DNA of 64,000 nucleotides from Lotus japonicus (taxonomy: Eukaryota; Streptophyta; Magnoliopsida; Fabales; Fabaceae): positions 51,636,066 to 51,700,065 of the forward strand of contig NC_080042.1 in assembly GCF_012489685.1 (NCBI RefSeq), written 5' to 3'. Under the pieces are notes generated by a model. That model searched no databases. It had not been told where the DNA came from and saw nothing but the letters and a program-made list of their open reading frames with translations. Shown in pieces: positions 10,068 to 19,970 of the stretch. Within the stretch, counting starts at the first letter, position 1. Each line of letters opens with the position of its first letter. The translations under genes and the position numbers were made by a program.

Positions 10068-11398
10068 TGAAATGCAATAATACATCACAAGAAAGGGGGT
10101 TTTAATTGTGTTCTTGTAAAACTTGAGTTTTCAAATGATTATAACTTTTCAAAACGTTTTCACAATCGTTTGGTGCAGCAGATAAGTCTGTAAAATAATA
10201 AACGATTAAAACACAAGCAATATATCCTGGTTAACCCACAAACGATGGGGCTACGTTTAGTCCTTGGCTTCACTAAGATTTCACTAAACAAGTATCAAGG
10301 ACTTCTCCTACACCAAGAATTAGACAGGACTCCTCCTAACCAAGTATTCTACAGAACTTCTCCTAACCAAGTATAGGACTTCTCCCAACCAAGTATTCTA
10401 TGGACTCTTCCTTTACAAAGTATTGTTCAGAACTTATCCTAAGTTCTTTTTTCAAGATCGTTTGTCTCTACAAGGTTCTCTTCTCACAAGAGGGATAGTA
10501 GAAAATGTTAAGCACAAGAACTACAAAGTGTTTGATAAGATCGATTTGACTCTGTTGTGTACTTTGAGTTCTGGATCTAGAGAGATTTTGGTATAAAGAT
10601 TTGACTCTTAGGTATTTCTCTCAAACGATGTTGGGATTTTTCTTTCTTACTGAAGATTTGTGATTCAGATAAAAGTTGATCGACGTTGAAACTCAATTTC
10701 TTGGTTCTAAAAATCTTCAAGTCCTCCTTTTATACTTCAAGTGCTTCTAGGGTTTGTTGATAGACGTTGGAGTGTGCAGAGCACTTTGAGTTCTAGCCGT
10801 TAGATCAAACAATTTTCTCGTCAAGTGCATTAAATGCATTGTGTCCTTTGACTGAGACTTGTTGCTTCAAAATGTATTTTGTCAGTCGGTTGGTAGCATA
10901 TGGAGCATCATTACAGTCCTTTTGTGAGAGAAAGAGGAAACTTGATTATGACAACGTTGTACTTATTTCCTTGATCAATGTGTTTTGTAGAGTATCACGT
11001 GATTCTTTGCAGTTGACTTTCTCCTCAAGAATGTCAAGGAGATTTCTTCAATTTGAACAAGGCGCTCATTCTCTAGACATTGTCTTCATTGGATAGCTTT
11101 AAAATAGACGATGAATTTCTTCACTGAGTGTATTCTTCTCTTCTGGCAGACGAGCTAGCAGTTTTGACTTTTCTTTGCTAGTGCAGACTGTCTTGTTGCT
11201 TTGACATTTCTTCTCTTGAATGAATTGTCTTATTGCATTGTCTTGCACTTTGAACATCAGACGCTGAGGGATGTGAGTCATAAGTGTTGTTTCCCGAAAT
11301 ATAATTCATATGAAATTTTTAACCATTACACTTATACTCTTGAAAATTGTTGTCATTTAAAATATGATAGACGATGTATCTAGCGTTTGAACTTAGAA
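10068..11398 (-). mobile_element. Solo LTR of a copia element (about 1.33 kb) inside the second LINE
   Basis: It begins TGAAATGCAATAATACATCA and contains a G-rich GAAAGGGGGTTTTAA near the start, as in the Sirevirus LTRs at 35326 and 46291 (TGAAGGTGCG...GAAAGGGGGG). Flanking CCTTG duplications and LINE sequence on both sides show that nothing else of the element remains. The orientation follows that similarity. Near 10290-10440 it has several degenerate ACCAAGTATTCTA-type repeats, as in the LTR at 15991. The right end (ACTTAGAA) does not end in the usual CA, so it is mutated or slightly misplaced. Confidence 0.6.
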
Positions 11399-11403
11399 CC
11401 TTG
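11399..11403 (+). repeat. Target-site duplication (right) of the solo LTR
   Basis: CCTTG, pair of 10063-10067. Confidence 0.6.
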
Positions 11404-11522
11404 TACGCCTTCCTTTTCTCTTCTCTCTCTGTTTATGAATAGTCGTTAATCCTCCCAAAGTTCTCCATTCTCCGCTGCAACTGGGTATAGGAGACGGTAT
11501 TGCCCACTCCATCAATAAACAT
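11404..11522 (-). pseudogene. LINE ORF1, N-terminal half of the RRM
   Basis: The minus strand reads MFIDGVGNTVSYTQLQRRME then 'NFGRIND', the RNP2 strand and first helix of an RRM. A stop follows in this copy. The other half of the domain lies beyond the solo LTR, from 10062 downwards. Confidence 0.55.
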
Positions 11523-11596
11523 GGTTATCTGAACACGAGAAATTGAGAAATGAAGGACAACATCTTAAAAATAGAAATGGATGTTGCAAAGTGCTA

Positions 11597-11892
11597 CTCC
11601 CTCCGTTCCTATATATAAGTCCACTTTACCTAATTCTCTTAGATTAAGAAAAGTAGTTACAAGCAATAAATTTGTAAAAAACTTTATTCACTTTCCTATA
11701 TTACCCTTATTTAATTTCTTATAAATTTCTCTCTCCATGTTATTATTTCAAAATCTCATTGTCTCTTTCATATTAAATATGAGGATAGTTTTGGAAAAAA
11801 ATAATTAATGCTACATTGATATTGTAAATGGACTTATATTTAGGAACAAGAAAAACACTCAAAAATGACCTTATAATAAGAAACGGAGGGAG
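11597..11892. mobile_element. Stowaway-like MITE (296 bp)
   Basis: The element starts CTCCCTCCGTTCCTATATAT and ends with the inverse AAACGGAGGGAG, with TA on both sides (11595-11596 and 11893-11894). CTCCCTCCGT termini with a TA duplication are the hallmark of Tc1/mariner-derived Stowaway MITEs. It has no coding capacity. Confidence 0.85.
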
Positions 11893-12896
11893 TATTTTGG
11901 TTTTGATTCGCGAGAATGAAAGGTTGCAAAGTAATGAGCGAGTGGTAATGGAATATGGGATGAAAGATGATGATTTTTTTTGGGTATTTTTTTTGAGAAA
12001 ATGATGAAGATGATGAAAGAATATTTGAAGATGATGAATATTTTATGGATTTTCTAGAAAACGTTAGTTTTGAACGGAAAATGGAAATATGACCAAGAAC
12101 GTTGGGAGGGTAACGTCTGAGACTACATATGTTACTTTTACATTTTAAGTACTAAGTTTTCACAATAAGAATTTGTGAAGGACCAAAAGTGCTTTAAAGT
12201 CTTGTTTTTTTGTTTTGAACGGAAAGTCTTATTATTACTAGCACTATATCCAGGCGTTGTGCGGAGAAATAATTCTACAATTTGTTAAAATAAATTAATC
12301 AACTACAAAAGAATATTAAAATTTATTAAACTGCATTAAGCAAACTAGATATTGTATTTTTCCTACCGTAACCAAAAAACAAGTCTAGATATTGAACTCT
12401 TTCTGAAGTGTAGAATAGTCATTTTTATATTTTTATACACTGGGGGTTAAATCATGACCATTCAATTTAATAGTAATGACTAAAAATATATTTATTTGTC
12501 ACGTGATTTAACTCAAACTTTATGTAAAGTTATTTAGACAACCCTTATATTAAAACATAGAGCTTCTCATACATTTATCATGATAAATTTTTAATCACTT
12601 CACTGCTTCTCTTTTAAACATTATTGCTTCTTATTTTAAAGGCCTTTCCATGTGTTTTTTTTTTCTTTTCCTTATGAGTGTTTTTAATTTTGAAGTGATA
12701 GTAAAAAAAAGTGATATGAGTGAAAATTTTATGTAAATGGGTAGTAAAAGATTATTTCCTAACTAATTACTATAAAGATATTTACTCAAATTATCTATAT
12801 TTTCTATATTTTAATCAGTAATTGATTTGACCCACTTTAAAATGTACTTCGGACATCCTAAAAATCATCAAAATAAAATAATAACTTTTGATATGA
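11893..12896. other. AT-rich spacer, with a possible decayed Helitron end
   Basis: No ORF of note. On the minus strand, CTAG at 12241-12238 is preceded by an AT stretch and a poor hairpin (CCGCAC...CCTGG). This resembles a Helitron 3' terminus, but the stem is weak. Nothing else is assigned. Confidence 0.3.
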
Positions 12897-12910
12897 TATG
12901 ATAAGATTTT
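12897..12910 (+). repeat. Target-site duplication of the 5'-truncated LINE (left)
   Basis: TATGATAAGATTTT occurs here and again at 13236-13249, a perfect 14 bp match. Confidence 0.75.
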
Positions 12911-13235
12911 TTTTTGAAATGAGAATTTATTAAAATTAGTCATAGGAGGTATAGAAGTCAAAATATCATACGCTACCAAATGTGAAGTGCAATATCCGGA
13001 ATTTCCACCACCCACGCTACATCTGCATAAGTGGAAGCGTTCCTCGCCAACATATCAGCTAAAGCATTGCCAGAACATCTTACAAAAAAAAAAGGAAAAA
13101 ACAGTAAAAGCATAACTTAAATAGTGACACTCGCTAACAATAATAGCTAAAAAAAGCATACTTCCTGCTTATCTTCCACCAGTTAAATAATTGTAAGCCG
13201 TCTGTCTCAAACTCTACACGTCGAAAGCCCAACTC
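12911..13235 (-). mobile_element. 5'-truncated LINE, minus strand (RNase H end and tail)
   Basis: The minus strand reads 'LGFRRVEFETDGLQLFNWWK' near 13235-13175 and later '...GNALADMLARNASTYADVAW' near 13060-13000. These are the central and C-terminal parts of the RNase H of plant L1 elements. An unrelated-looking T-rich stretch separates them. It ends in a poly(A), seen as a T run starting at 12911. Perfect 14 bp duplications flank it. At about 325 bp it is a dead-on-arrival copy. Confidence 0.7.
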
Positions 13236-13249
13236 TATGATAAGATTTT
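13236..13249 (+). repeat. Target-site duplication of the 5'-truncated LINE (right)
   Basis: TATGATAAGATTTT, pair of 12897-12910. Confidence 0.75.
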
Positions 13250-13631
13250 AGTTGACATTTAATTTAAATCAGTAGCAGAATATATAAAAGATTTCATGTC
13301 TAGATACTCAAGTGATGGACCCTACATGGTCTGGGCCATAACAGCCCAATGACCGCAAGGGGAAAAAAGTGTGCATGATGCACAATGCTTCTCAATCTTT
13401 GTGAACTAACAGTTGTACTTTTAGATATATGTTATTATTTTATATACAAACGAGAGAAAGAAGAAACCAAATTGAATATTCATTCATCACAAGAATGAGA
13501 CAGATAGGATCACAAGAGGTACATATACATATATATGCATGCACCAACTACTACTGGAGAGGAACTGGGGAAGGCACTATCTCCATGTCTTTTATGACTG
13601 CACAATGGAGTTAAACTTGGGGCCCTGTTTT
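13250..13631. other. Unassigned spacer
   Basis: AT-rich, with no ORF, terminal repeat or RNA gene that I can support. Confidence 0.3.
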
Positions 13632-13640
13632 TACTTTTTA
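13632..13640 (+). repeat. 9 bp target-site duplication of the Mutator-like element (left)
   Basis: TACTTTTTA, repeated exactly at 14917-14925. Nine bases is the length typical of Mutator-like elements. Confidence 0.8.
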
Positions 13641-14916
13641 GGGTCCCGCTAACGTGGAGCTCTATTTTTCGGGCTCTAATTTTAGAGCCCTGTTTTTTAC
13701 CTGCTATCACCCTTCACTTAAAAAAATAATTTAATTAGAAAAATGTAATAAACCAACGGTTTAAGTTAATAACAACCTAATTTGAAAAAAAAGTTAATAA
13801 CAATTTCATATTCTTCCTCTTCCACCTTCATCTTCTTCCCCCACGACTCAAACCCAGAAATTCTTCTATTCATTCACATTAATCACATCATCATCTTCTG
13901 CCAAAAACAAAAACATGATTTCGCCAATTTTCCAGCAACACTGTAACCCAACTCTCAATCCTTCAACCACATCCTCTCAACACTATCGAGCTTACGAGAA
14001 CTGGGAGAATTATTGCATTCTCACGAAATACAAATTATTAAAAACGAAACACCAGCATATATTCAAGACATTTTATGGCTTACGAGAACTGGGAGAATTG
14101 ATTGAAGAGAAAAAAATATATTCCTCCGAGAAAGCAGCCATGGAAGCAGGTCTTCTGGTACCTTTTTCCCCATCCTCCTCCATCGAGTATGTCGAATCCA
14201 GCATGGTCCTCGGCACCGGCTCCACCCATCACTTCTCCTCACCCATCCTCTCCACATCAAACCATAACTCACCCCATCTCCACCAAACCAGAAACACCAG
14301 ACCCATAAGCCTCTTCCTCAACCCCAAACGGACCTCCATCAAAACGACCACACCCGATCCAGAATCACCATCTCCACCGTGGTCGCGTCGCCCCGGAGCC
14401 ACTGTGTCGCCGTCACCGCCACAACCACCACATCAACCCACCCACAGCGACAGATCTGAACCAGGCTATGAGCAAACCTGGGAAGAGGATAAAGGACAGT
14501 GATTTTTTCTGGGTTTGGTGGGGCCACCGCCATCGAAGCCCAGGCCCATCCCCATTGAAACCCACATCTCCATCCAAACCCATCAAACAGAGCTGAGTTG
14601 AACAAATCTGGAATAATGGTGGTGATTGAAGTAGATGAAGAGGAAACCATGGTTGTTGAAGGAAGTGGTGAACTAACCTTTATGCTTTCAGATTTAGGTG
14701 ACACGGTTGTTGTTCATGATGAAGTAAAAAAGTGATTAATTTTCACTGGCTCAATCTAATCTAATTAAATTAGAATTTGTTTATAAATTAAGTTTTAATA
14801 TAAATTAATTAATTTAAGATAAAAAAAATTAAAAATTAAAATTACATGTGATCACCAGTCAAACACAGAGATCTAATTTTGGAGCCCGAAAATCGGGCTC
14901 CATGTTAGCCGGACCC
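13641..14916. mobile_element. Non-autonomous Mutator-like element, possible Pack-MULE (1276 bp)
   Basis: Terminal inverted repeats of about 70 bp start GGGTCCCGCTAACGTGGAGC at 13641 and, on the other strand, GGGTCCGGCTAACATGGAGC from 14916. A perfect 9 bp duplication flanks them. No transposase is present. The AT-rich shoulders enclose a GC-rich, Ser/Pro-coding core at about 14130-14600. This contrast is typical of Pack-MULEs that carry captured gene pieces. The source gene was not recognised. Confidence 0.8.
13915..14502 (+). CDS. Hypothetical ORF inside the Mutator-like element (195 aa)
   Basis: An ATG-initiated frame crosses the AT-rich shoulder into the GC-rich core. The C-terminal half (from residue about 80) is rich in Ser, Pro, Thr and His, for example TTTPDPESPSPPWSRRPG. 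I see no known domain or transmembrane segment. The first part holds a 21 bp direct repeat (CTTACGAGAACTGGGAGAATT near 13991 and near 14079), so it may be assembled from pieces. The same DNA is also open in a second frame (14102-14308, Pro-rich). The compositional bias alone could keep frames open. Expression is unknown. Confidence 0.3.
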   Translation: MISPIFQQHCNPTLNPSTTSSQHYRAYENWENYCILTKYKLLKTKHQHIFKTFYGLRELGELIEEKKIYSSEKAAMEAGLLVPFSPSSSIEYVESSMVLGTGSTHHFSSPILSTSNHNSPHLHQTRNTRPISLFLNPKRTSIKTTTPDPESPSPPWSRRPGATVSPSPPQPPHQPTHSDRSEPGYEQTWEEDKGQ

Positions 14917-14925
14917 TACTTTTTA
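14917..14925 (+). repeat. 9 bp target-site duplication of the Mutator-like element (right)
   Basis: TACTTTTTA, pair of 13632-13640. Confidence 0.8.
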
Positions 14926-15130
14926 TTTCAAGGAAAGATCTTTTGTCCATTACCATGTGAGAAAGAACAAGTGCTCACATTATATATCATATTTTACTGG
15001 CATGGAAGTGACACACTTCTCTATAATCATGAAATGAATAATTTATGTTTGATAGTTGTTATTAACAACTCGTCATCTAATTCCACCTCCCTTACATATG
15101 AAAAATCCTAAAAGGCTCTTGAAAATTTTC

Positions 15131-15336
15131 CCTACGCACTTTAAAGTGTGTTGCGTAGGTAGTTCTTATTAAAGTAGATTGTTGGGGCTTTAATTTCTAA
15201 AAAGTGATCATAAGCTTAAAACAGATAAAAAATGAGGGACTTATATCTGTTACAAGTTAAGAGAAGAACTTTAAAGTGCGTAGGTAACGCACTTTTAAAG
15301 TGCGTATTCGTATTCTACGACGCACTTTAAAGTGCG
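15131..15336. repeat. Cluster of GCACTTTAAAGTGC-type palindromes
   Basis: Related palindromes occur at 15136-15150, 15267-15280, 15288-15304 and 15321-15336. The last is a perfect 16 bp palindrome, CGCACTTTAAAGTGCG. The first is nested in a longer hairpin whose arms are CCTACGCA (15131-15138) and TGCGTAGG (15152-15159). CGTAGG also follows the second copy. The pattern suggests repeated terminal sequences of small elements, or a cluster of binding sites. I do not recognise the family. Confidence 0.55.
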
Positions 15337-15976
15337 AACGATTACAGAAACGAACTGAATCGAGGGCAGTGCCTTAGACAGAGGCGATGTGGGGCGCAAG
15401 GGCGGCAGAGATAGGGGCGACAGGCGGTGGTGAGAGAAAGTAAGATAAGAGGAGGTATGAGAAAGAAGGAGTGGTGGGAGGAAGGAAATGGAAAGGAAAA
15501 GCTTTTATTTTAAAGGGGTATTTTAGACTTTTCATCATTTTTTAGGGGATGGAATTAGATAACAGGAAGTGTTAATAACAACTACCTTTATTTTTTATGT
15601 AAAAAGGAAAGAAAGACTTACAAGAGTCGTATCTTACATGATTGTTAAAAATAGTAATGTAATTGTTACATTTCTATGTTTCTAAAAAAACTATAGTTGA
15701 GCTTAGATTTAATTTTTATACGGAAAGTTGAGCTTAATCATATATAGAGAGACAGATTGTGTAACTCTTTTATAAATATTTTGTTTTTACACTTGAGTGT
15801 GAGTTCTGACACCATGTTGAATGTTTTATCATTCCGATCTTCAATAAGCACAATCAACTTCATTGGATTTACAGTAGAGGCAGAAACTTTGCAATAGTGG
15901 AAATTCAGTCAATCTCAAATTTACTTTAATTATGTGGATCTTCTCTACATCGGTTGAGATGTCTACCTGGAGCTAG
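15337..15976. other. Spacer and leader remnant of a minus-strand copia element
   Basis: 15337-15560 is purine-rich without a convincing ORF. From about 15813 to 15976 the minus strand looks like the untranslated leader following the primer-binding site at 15988-15977. A second primer-site-like TGGTGTCAGAAC occurs on the minus strand near 15803-15814, possibly from another LTR remnant. No gag is present. Confidence 0.3.
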
Positions 15977-15988
15977 GCTCTAATACCA
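15977..15988 (-). other. Primer-binding site (initiator tRNA-Met type)
   Basis: The minus strand reads TGGTATTAGAGC, one mismatch from the usual TGGTATCAGAGC. It lies two bases after the LTR end at 15991. Confidence 0.65.
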
Positions 15989-15990
15989 CT

Positions 15991-18105
15991 TGAAGGGTCA
16001 AGATCATGGGGACACGACAAGGGGGCTATATTGTGTCCATGTAATTTGATCGCTTGACTAGTTTCTATTGGACTATGTGATAGAAGGCTTCGGTTAAGCT
16101 CTTAGACCATGGACAAGTTGTGCAAACAATAATATAAAGAGTTAAGCAACGGACAATGCACATAAGTGTTTCTTTCCTGGTTCACCCTATATCGGTGGGC
16201 TACATCCCGTCCTTGACAACTGGTAAGATTTCCACTGTTGAATATCTAGGACTTCTCCTTACAAGTATTATTATATGTGCCTCTTCAGACACACGAAGTA
16301 TTCTTTGCCATTTCTCTCCGAGCATTGTTAAGTATTCTTTGAACTATTGCCTCTATAGGCAACAAGTGTACTTTATCCTGCCACTTCAGGCATTGTTGAG
16401 TATTCTTTTATACACTACCTCTGCAGGCAAGAAATATTCTTTTCCCGCTGCCTTTTTAGTCGTAACAAGTATTCTTTTACCACTGTCTCTCTAAACATAA
16501 CAAGTATTCTTTTACCACTGCCTCTCCAGGCATATGGAGTATTCTTTGTTCTGCCTCTCTAGGCATTGTTGAGTATTCTTTACAAAACCTTTACAAGCTC
16601 ATCAAGTATTGTTTTCCATGCCTCTTCAGGAATATAAATATGAATTGATTACATAGGAAAGTGTTGTTGAAAAAGACTTATGAGATGTATATAAATATAT
16701 AATAAGATCAATTCATCTCTAGCTGTATAGGATAGAGCGAATATACAATAGGTTGCTCTCAATCCTTTCTTGAAACTTGATCATCTTGTGAAGTAGACAT
16801 TGAAAATGCTTTTGATCAAGGTTGTTCTTCCATGTAGCATAGACATGAATATCTTCATTGAATCAGCTTTGCCTTGCTATTCTTCATTTTGTTGTTGCTC
16901 CTGCAATTGAGGTCATCTGGAAGGTAGGAGTGTAGAGTTGGACCATCAACATCAGCAAGCTTCTTCTTCTTCTTCTTCTTGAGACATGGATCCTCCATTG
17001 ATTGGATCAAATCAGCTTGGGAGGACTCGTGTGGAAGATGCACTTCTCAATAGTTTGAGATTTCACCTCCTCAATCTATGCATTTCCTTTTCTTTTTCTT
17101 CATCCTCTTCATTATCTTGTCAACAAGATGCATGACTTTGAAGTTTGATTCTTGAAAGCATGTATGAATATAACATTGTATGTTCATGCTTTCCTCTCTT
17201 TTCTTTTCATCTCTTCTTTTCTCTTAGTGTTTAACTCTGAAGCTCACATTCTTACTAAGATGTTTCTAATTGCTCTTCAGCAATTTCACATATTTTTCAA
17301 GGTGGTTTGATCTCTAATGGAATAGAAATCGACAAAATTTTCTCTTTCAACTATAATGCATATTTATACTAAGTCTTTGAAATATAGACGTTGCGATTTA
17401 AGACTTACTTTGAATATTAGTGATCCGTTGAAGAGTAGAAAAGTAGTCGTTCTGATCATTGGTACATGTTGTTAGTTTCTATGCTCTGTGTCAGAGTGAT
17501 GAAGACTTCTACATTGTTTGAAGCATGCTTGAGCTTGAGTCTTCATCATCTAAGATGGCTTGTAGGATAAGCTTGGTTGACTCAGCGCATCTCACTTAGA
17601 CTTGGACTGAATCTTGTAGCCGTTAGGTCATGGAAGCATGTGCTTGATATGACATTTCTTCTTTCAGCTAGTATGCGCTCCTCATAACTTCTGCGGAAGT
17701 GACAGGTCTGTGCGTTGATTGATAGTTTTGCTCTAGCCCCAACTAATCACATGTGAACAAACATAGTACTTAACTTCTGGTTGCTTGTTTCTAGTTACTT
17801 CATTGGGAGATAAGCTGAATTCTAGTTACTTCATCAAGAGACTAGTTCCTCTTTTGAATGCTGGAGTCATCACGATTTTGAACAGCTTTCTGTTGCCCAG
17901 AGGTGGTTGTCAGATTACGTTTTTGTGGTTCTGTGAGACCTTAAGCTTTGGACGATTTGAACTTTGTCTTTCGGTTGGGCAGAGGTGATTGCATACGATC
18001 AGTTTGTTGATGAAGACTTGTGCAACTCCTTTGAACATTGTCTTGTCCTTTAACACTTCAATTGATTGGACTATGAGTGTTAGAACTTTGTAAGGTTTCA
18101 CTTCA
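15991..18105 (-). repeat. LTR of a copia-like element (about 2.1 kb, right end approximate)
   Basis: It starts TGAAGGGTCAAGATCATGGG, like the TGAAGG start of the Sirevirus LTRs, and is preceded by a primer-binding site on the minus strand, so it is the 5' LTR. The far end is set at a CA near 18105 without support from a second copy. Internal sequence beyond the leader is lost. It carries a minisatellite at about 16245-16630. Confidence 0.5.
16245..16630. repeat. Minisatellite inside the copia LTR
   Basis: About ten degenerate units of roughly 35-45 bp share GAGTATTCTTT and TGCCTCTCCAGGCAT cores. TGCCT...AGGCA is itself an inverted repeat. Confidence 0.6.
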
Positions 18106-19245
18106 TGTGAAATTTGAGTATAATATTGATATATTTATTTTTTAAAGTATTTTTGAGAAAAGATTCTCATACAGTATCTATGACGTGGCAAGATACTATG
18201 ACATGACAAGATTTTGTGGACCACACCCAGGAGGAGAGTTTGGGGCTCGCGAGTTGGGTTCCTTGGGTGAGAATGAATATTTGTTTTATTTATTTGGTGA
18301 TTTAATTTGAAATAAATAAGATTATCTGTTATTTTAAATTAAGAGATAAGATGGTCATAAATTTATTTTTAATTAGTTAGTTTTAATTCAAATTTTTATT
18401 TATTTTAATTAAATAAATAATCCAGAGGTATTTAAATTTTTTTTATAGATGTCAGCCTTTTACTCATAAATTAAGCTAGATACATTATCTTTTGAATTAA
18501 AGATTTAGATAAATAACAGTTTTAGATGAACAAAAGATTTTCATCTATCTCTAAAGTGTGTGTGATCCTTTATTATGTTTGAATACATTTACATCTAATT
18601 TTGTCTGAAACTACATTGATGTTAAAGACTTAAAGCTCTTGATCTGTTTATTTGTGAGGCACACATCATGCCATAACTTATATTTAGCTTATTTTTAAAA
18701 GAATAATCTTGTGATTTTAGAATGAAAAAAAAAAGAACCTGGTGTGGACATGCGAGCATATGAATTGATAATTTTTTTTTGTCAGTGGACCCTTGTCATA
18801 CAAAGAAAAGTAAACTAATTTTTTATTTAAAGCAAAAAGTCCACCCACTATATTAAAAATGGAAATGTCTTGAGAATAAAACCATCTCAAGTGAGTATAT
18901 ATATATAAAACAACTCCAAAGCCCAACACACTTTTGGCCTATACATGCTCTTACCCGTTTGATACTTTGATAAGTCTCTAAATCCATAATATATACATTC
19001 AGGGGTTTTTCTAGGTCTAATCATCGCATACCTGACATCTCATGATTGACTAATTTCATTAAAAATCATACATGGCAATCATTCCTCATTTCCTCTTATT
19101 GTACACCCTTCTCCTTAACCTACACTCCTCTCTATTTAAAAGCCTGTATAAGACTCTTATTCTTCATTCATCTCTCCATTATTTGGATTTCTCCTTAACC
19201 TACACTGCTTCTTCAATCATCTCCTGCGTTTTGTATTTTTTGAGC
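18106..19245. other. AT-rich spacer ending in a promoter-like region
   Basis: No ORF or terminal repeat is supported. A TATA-like TATTTAAAAG lies at 19133-19142. It is followed by a pyrimidine-rich leader with a repeated CTCCTTAACCTACACT (19111 and 19191). Confidence 0.35.
19133..19142 (+). promoter_or_regulatory. TATA-like box upstream of the two-exon gene stub
   Basis: TATTTAAAAG, followed at about 30 bp by CT-rich sequence suitable for a transcription start. Before the retroelement inserted at 19250, the ATG now at 29899 would have been about 120 bp downstream. Confidence 0.35.
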
Positions 19246-19250
19246 CTTTC
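19246..19250 (+). repeat. Target-site duplication (left) of the gag-only element
   Basis: CTTTC, repeated at 29891-29895. Confidence 0.85.
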
Positions 19251-19961
19251 TGTAAGACCCAAGTTTTTAAGCTTAGAATAAGTGGAAGAGATTTCCATTT
19301 ACGATTAGGCTTGATGTATCGTGAAAGGAAAAAACCTGGACAAGAGTTGAGTAAAGGAAATAAATTTATGAAGGAGAAAGTTCAGGAAATGTCTAAGGAT
19401 GGTACCAGAATCGATAAAAGTTATAGCACGATCGTTATACGCTGAAACCTAGGTGAGAAACCCTAGTATATAGCTAGTTTTCACTTTTAGGCACGATGGA
19501 AGTTAATTCCAAAAATCTTCAGAGAAATGTTAGAACTTCTCTTTTTTCCATATATCAAAATCGTTTCGAGGCGAAACTCTAGGATCTACGAACGTCCGAT
19601 TCCAATCATCGGAAGGTTGCCGAAACCGAAACCGTGGTATTTCAAAACCCTAGAATTTCTCGACAATGAAGAATTTTTCTATTCAGAGCTTCAAATGAAT
19701 ATTCCACACGCGTACACCCATTTCTCTTGATGATTTCAATCTTTCTTCAGAAGGAAGTTTTCTATTCCGACATTCGATGCAAAAAGCAACTTATCGGGTA
19801 AAATAGTTTTACACCGACTATGCATTAGTTGCCAAAAATACAAGGAGACCTCATTTTAGTTTTGGAATTCTTTCGCCAAAACATATCTTAGAATTCACGG
19901 AGAATGACGCCGGAAAAATCAGATTCGCGAAACTTTCATTTTACCGCGTTTTGCCAACCTC

Positions 19962-19970
19962 TATATATAG
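19962..19970 (+). promoter_or_regulatory. TATA box of the gag-only element's 5' LTR
   Basis: TATATATAG, about 710 bp into the LTR. The corresponding place in the related solo LTR (57887-57896) reads CTATAAATAG. Confidence 0.6.

Larger units (their letters stand above)
8375..11530 (-). mobile_element. Second LINE, ORF1 region, minus strand, split by a solo LTR
   Basis: The minus strand carries an RRM-type LINE ORF1 from about 11522 down to about 8450, interrupted by the solo LTR at 10068-11398. No ORF2 is present: its place is where the first LINE inserted or where the element was truncated. The 3' end, tail and TSDs were not found. Confidence 0.5.
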
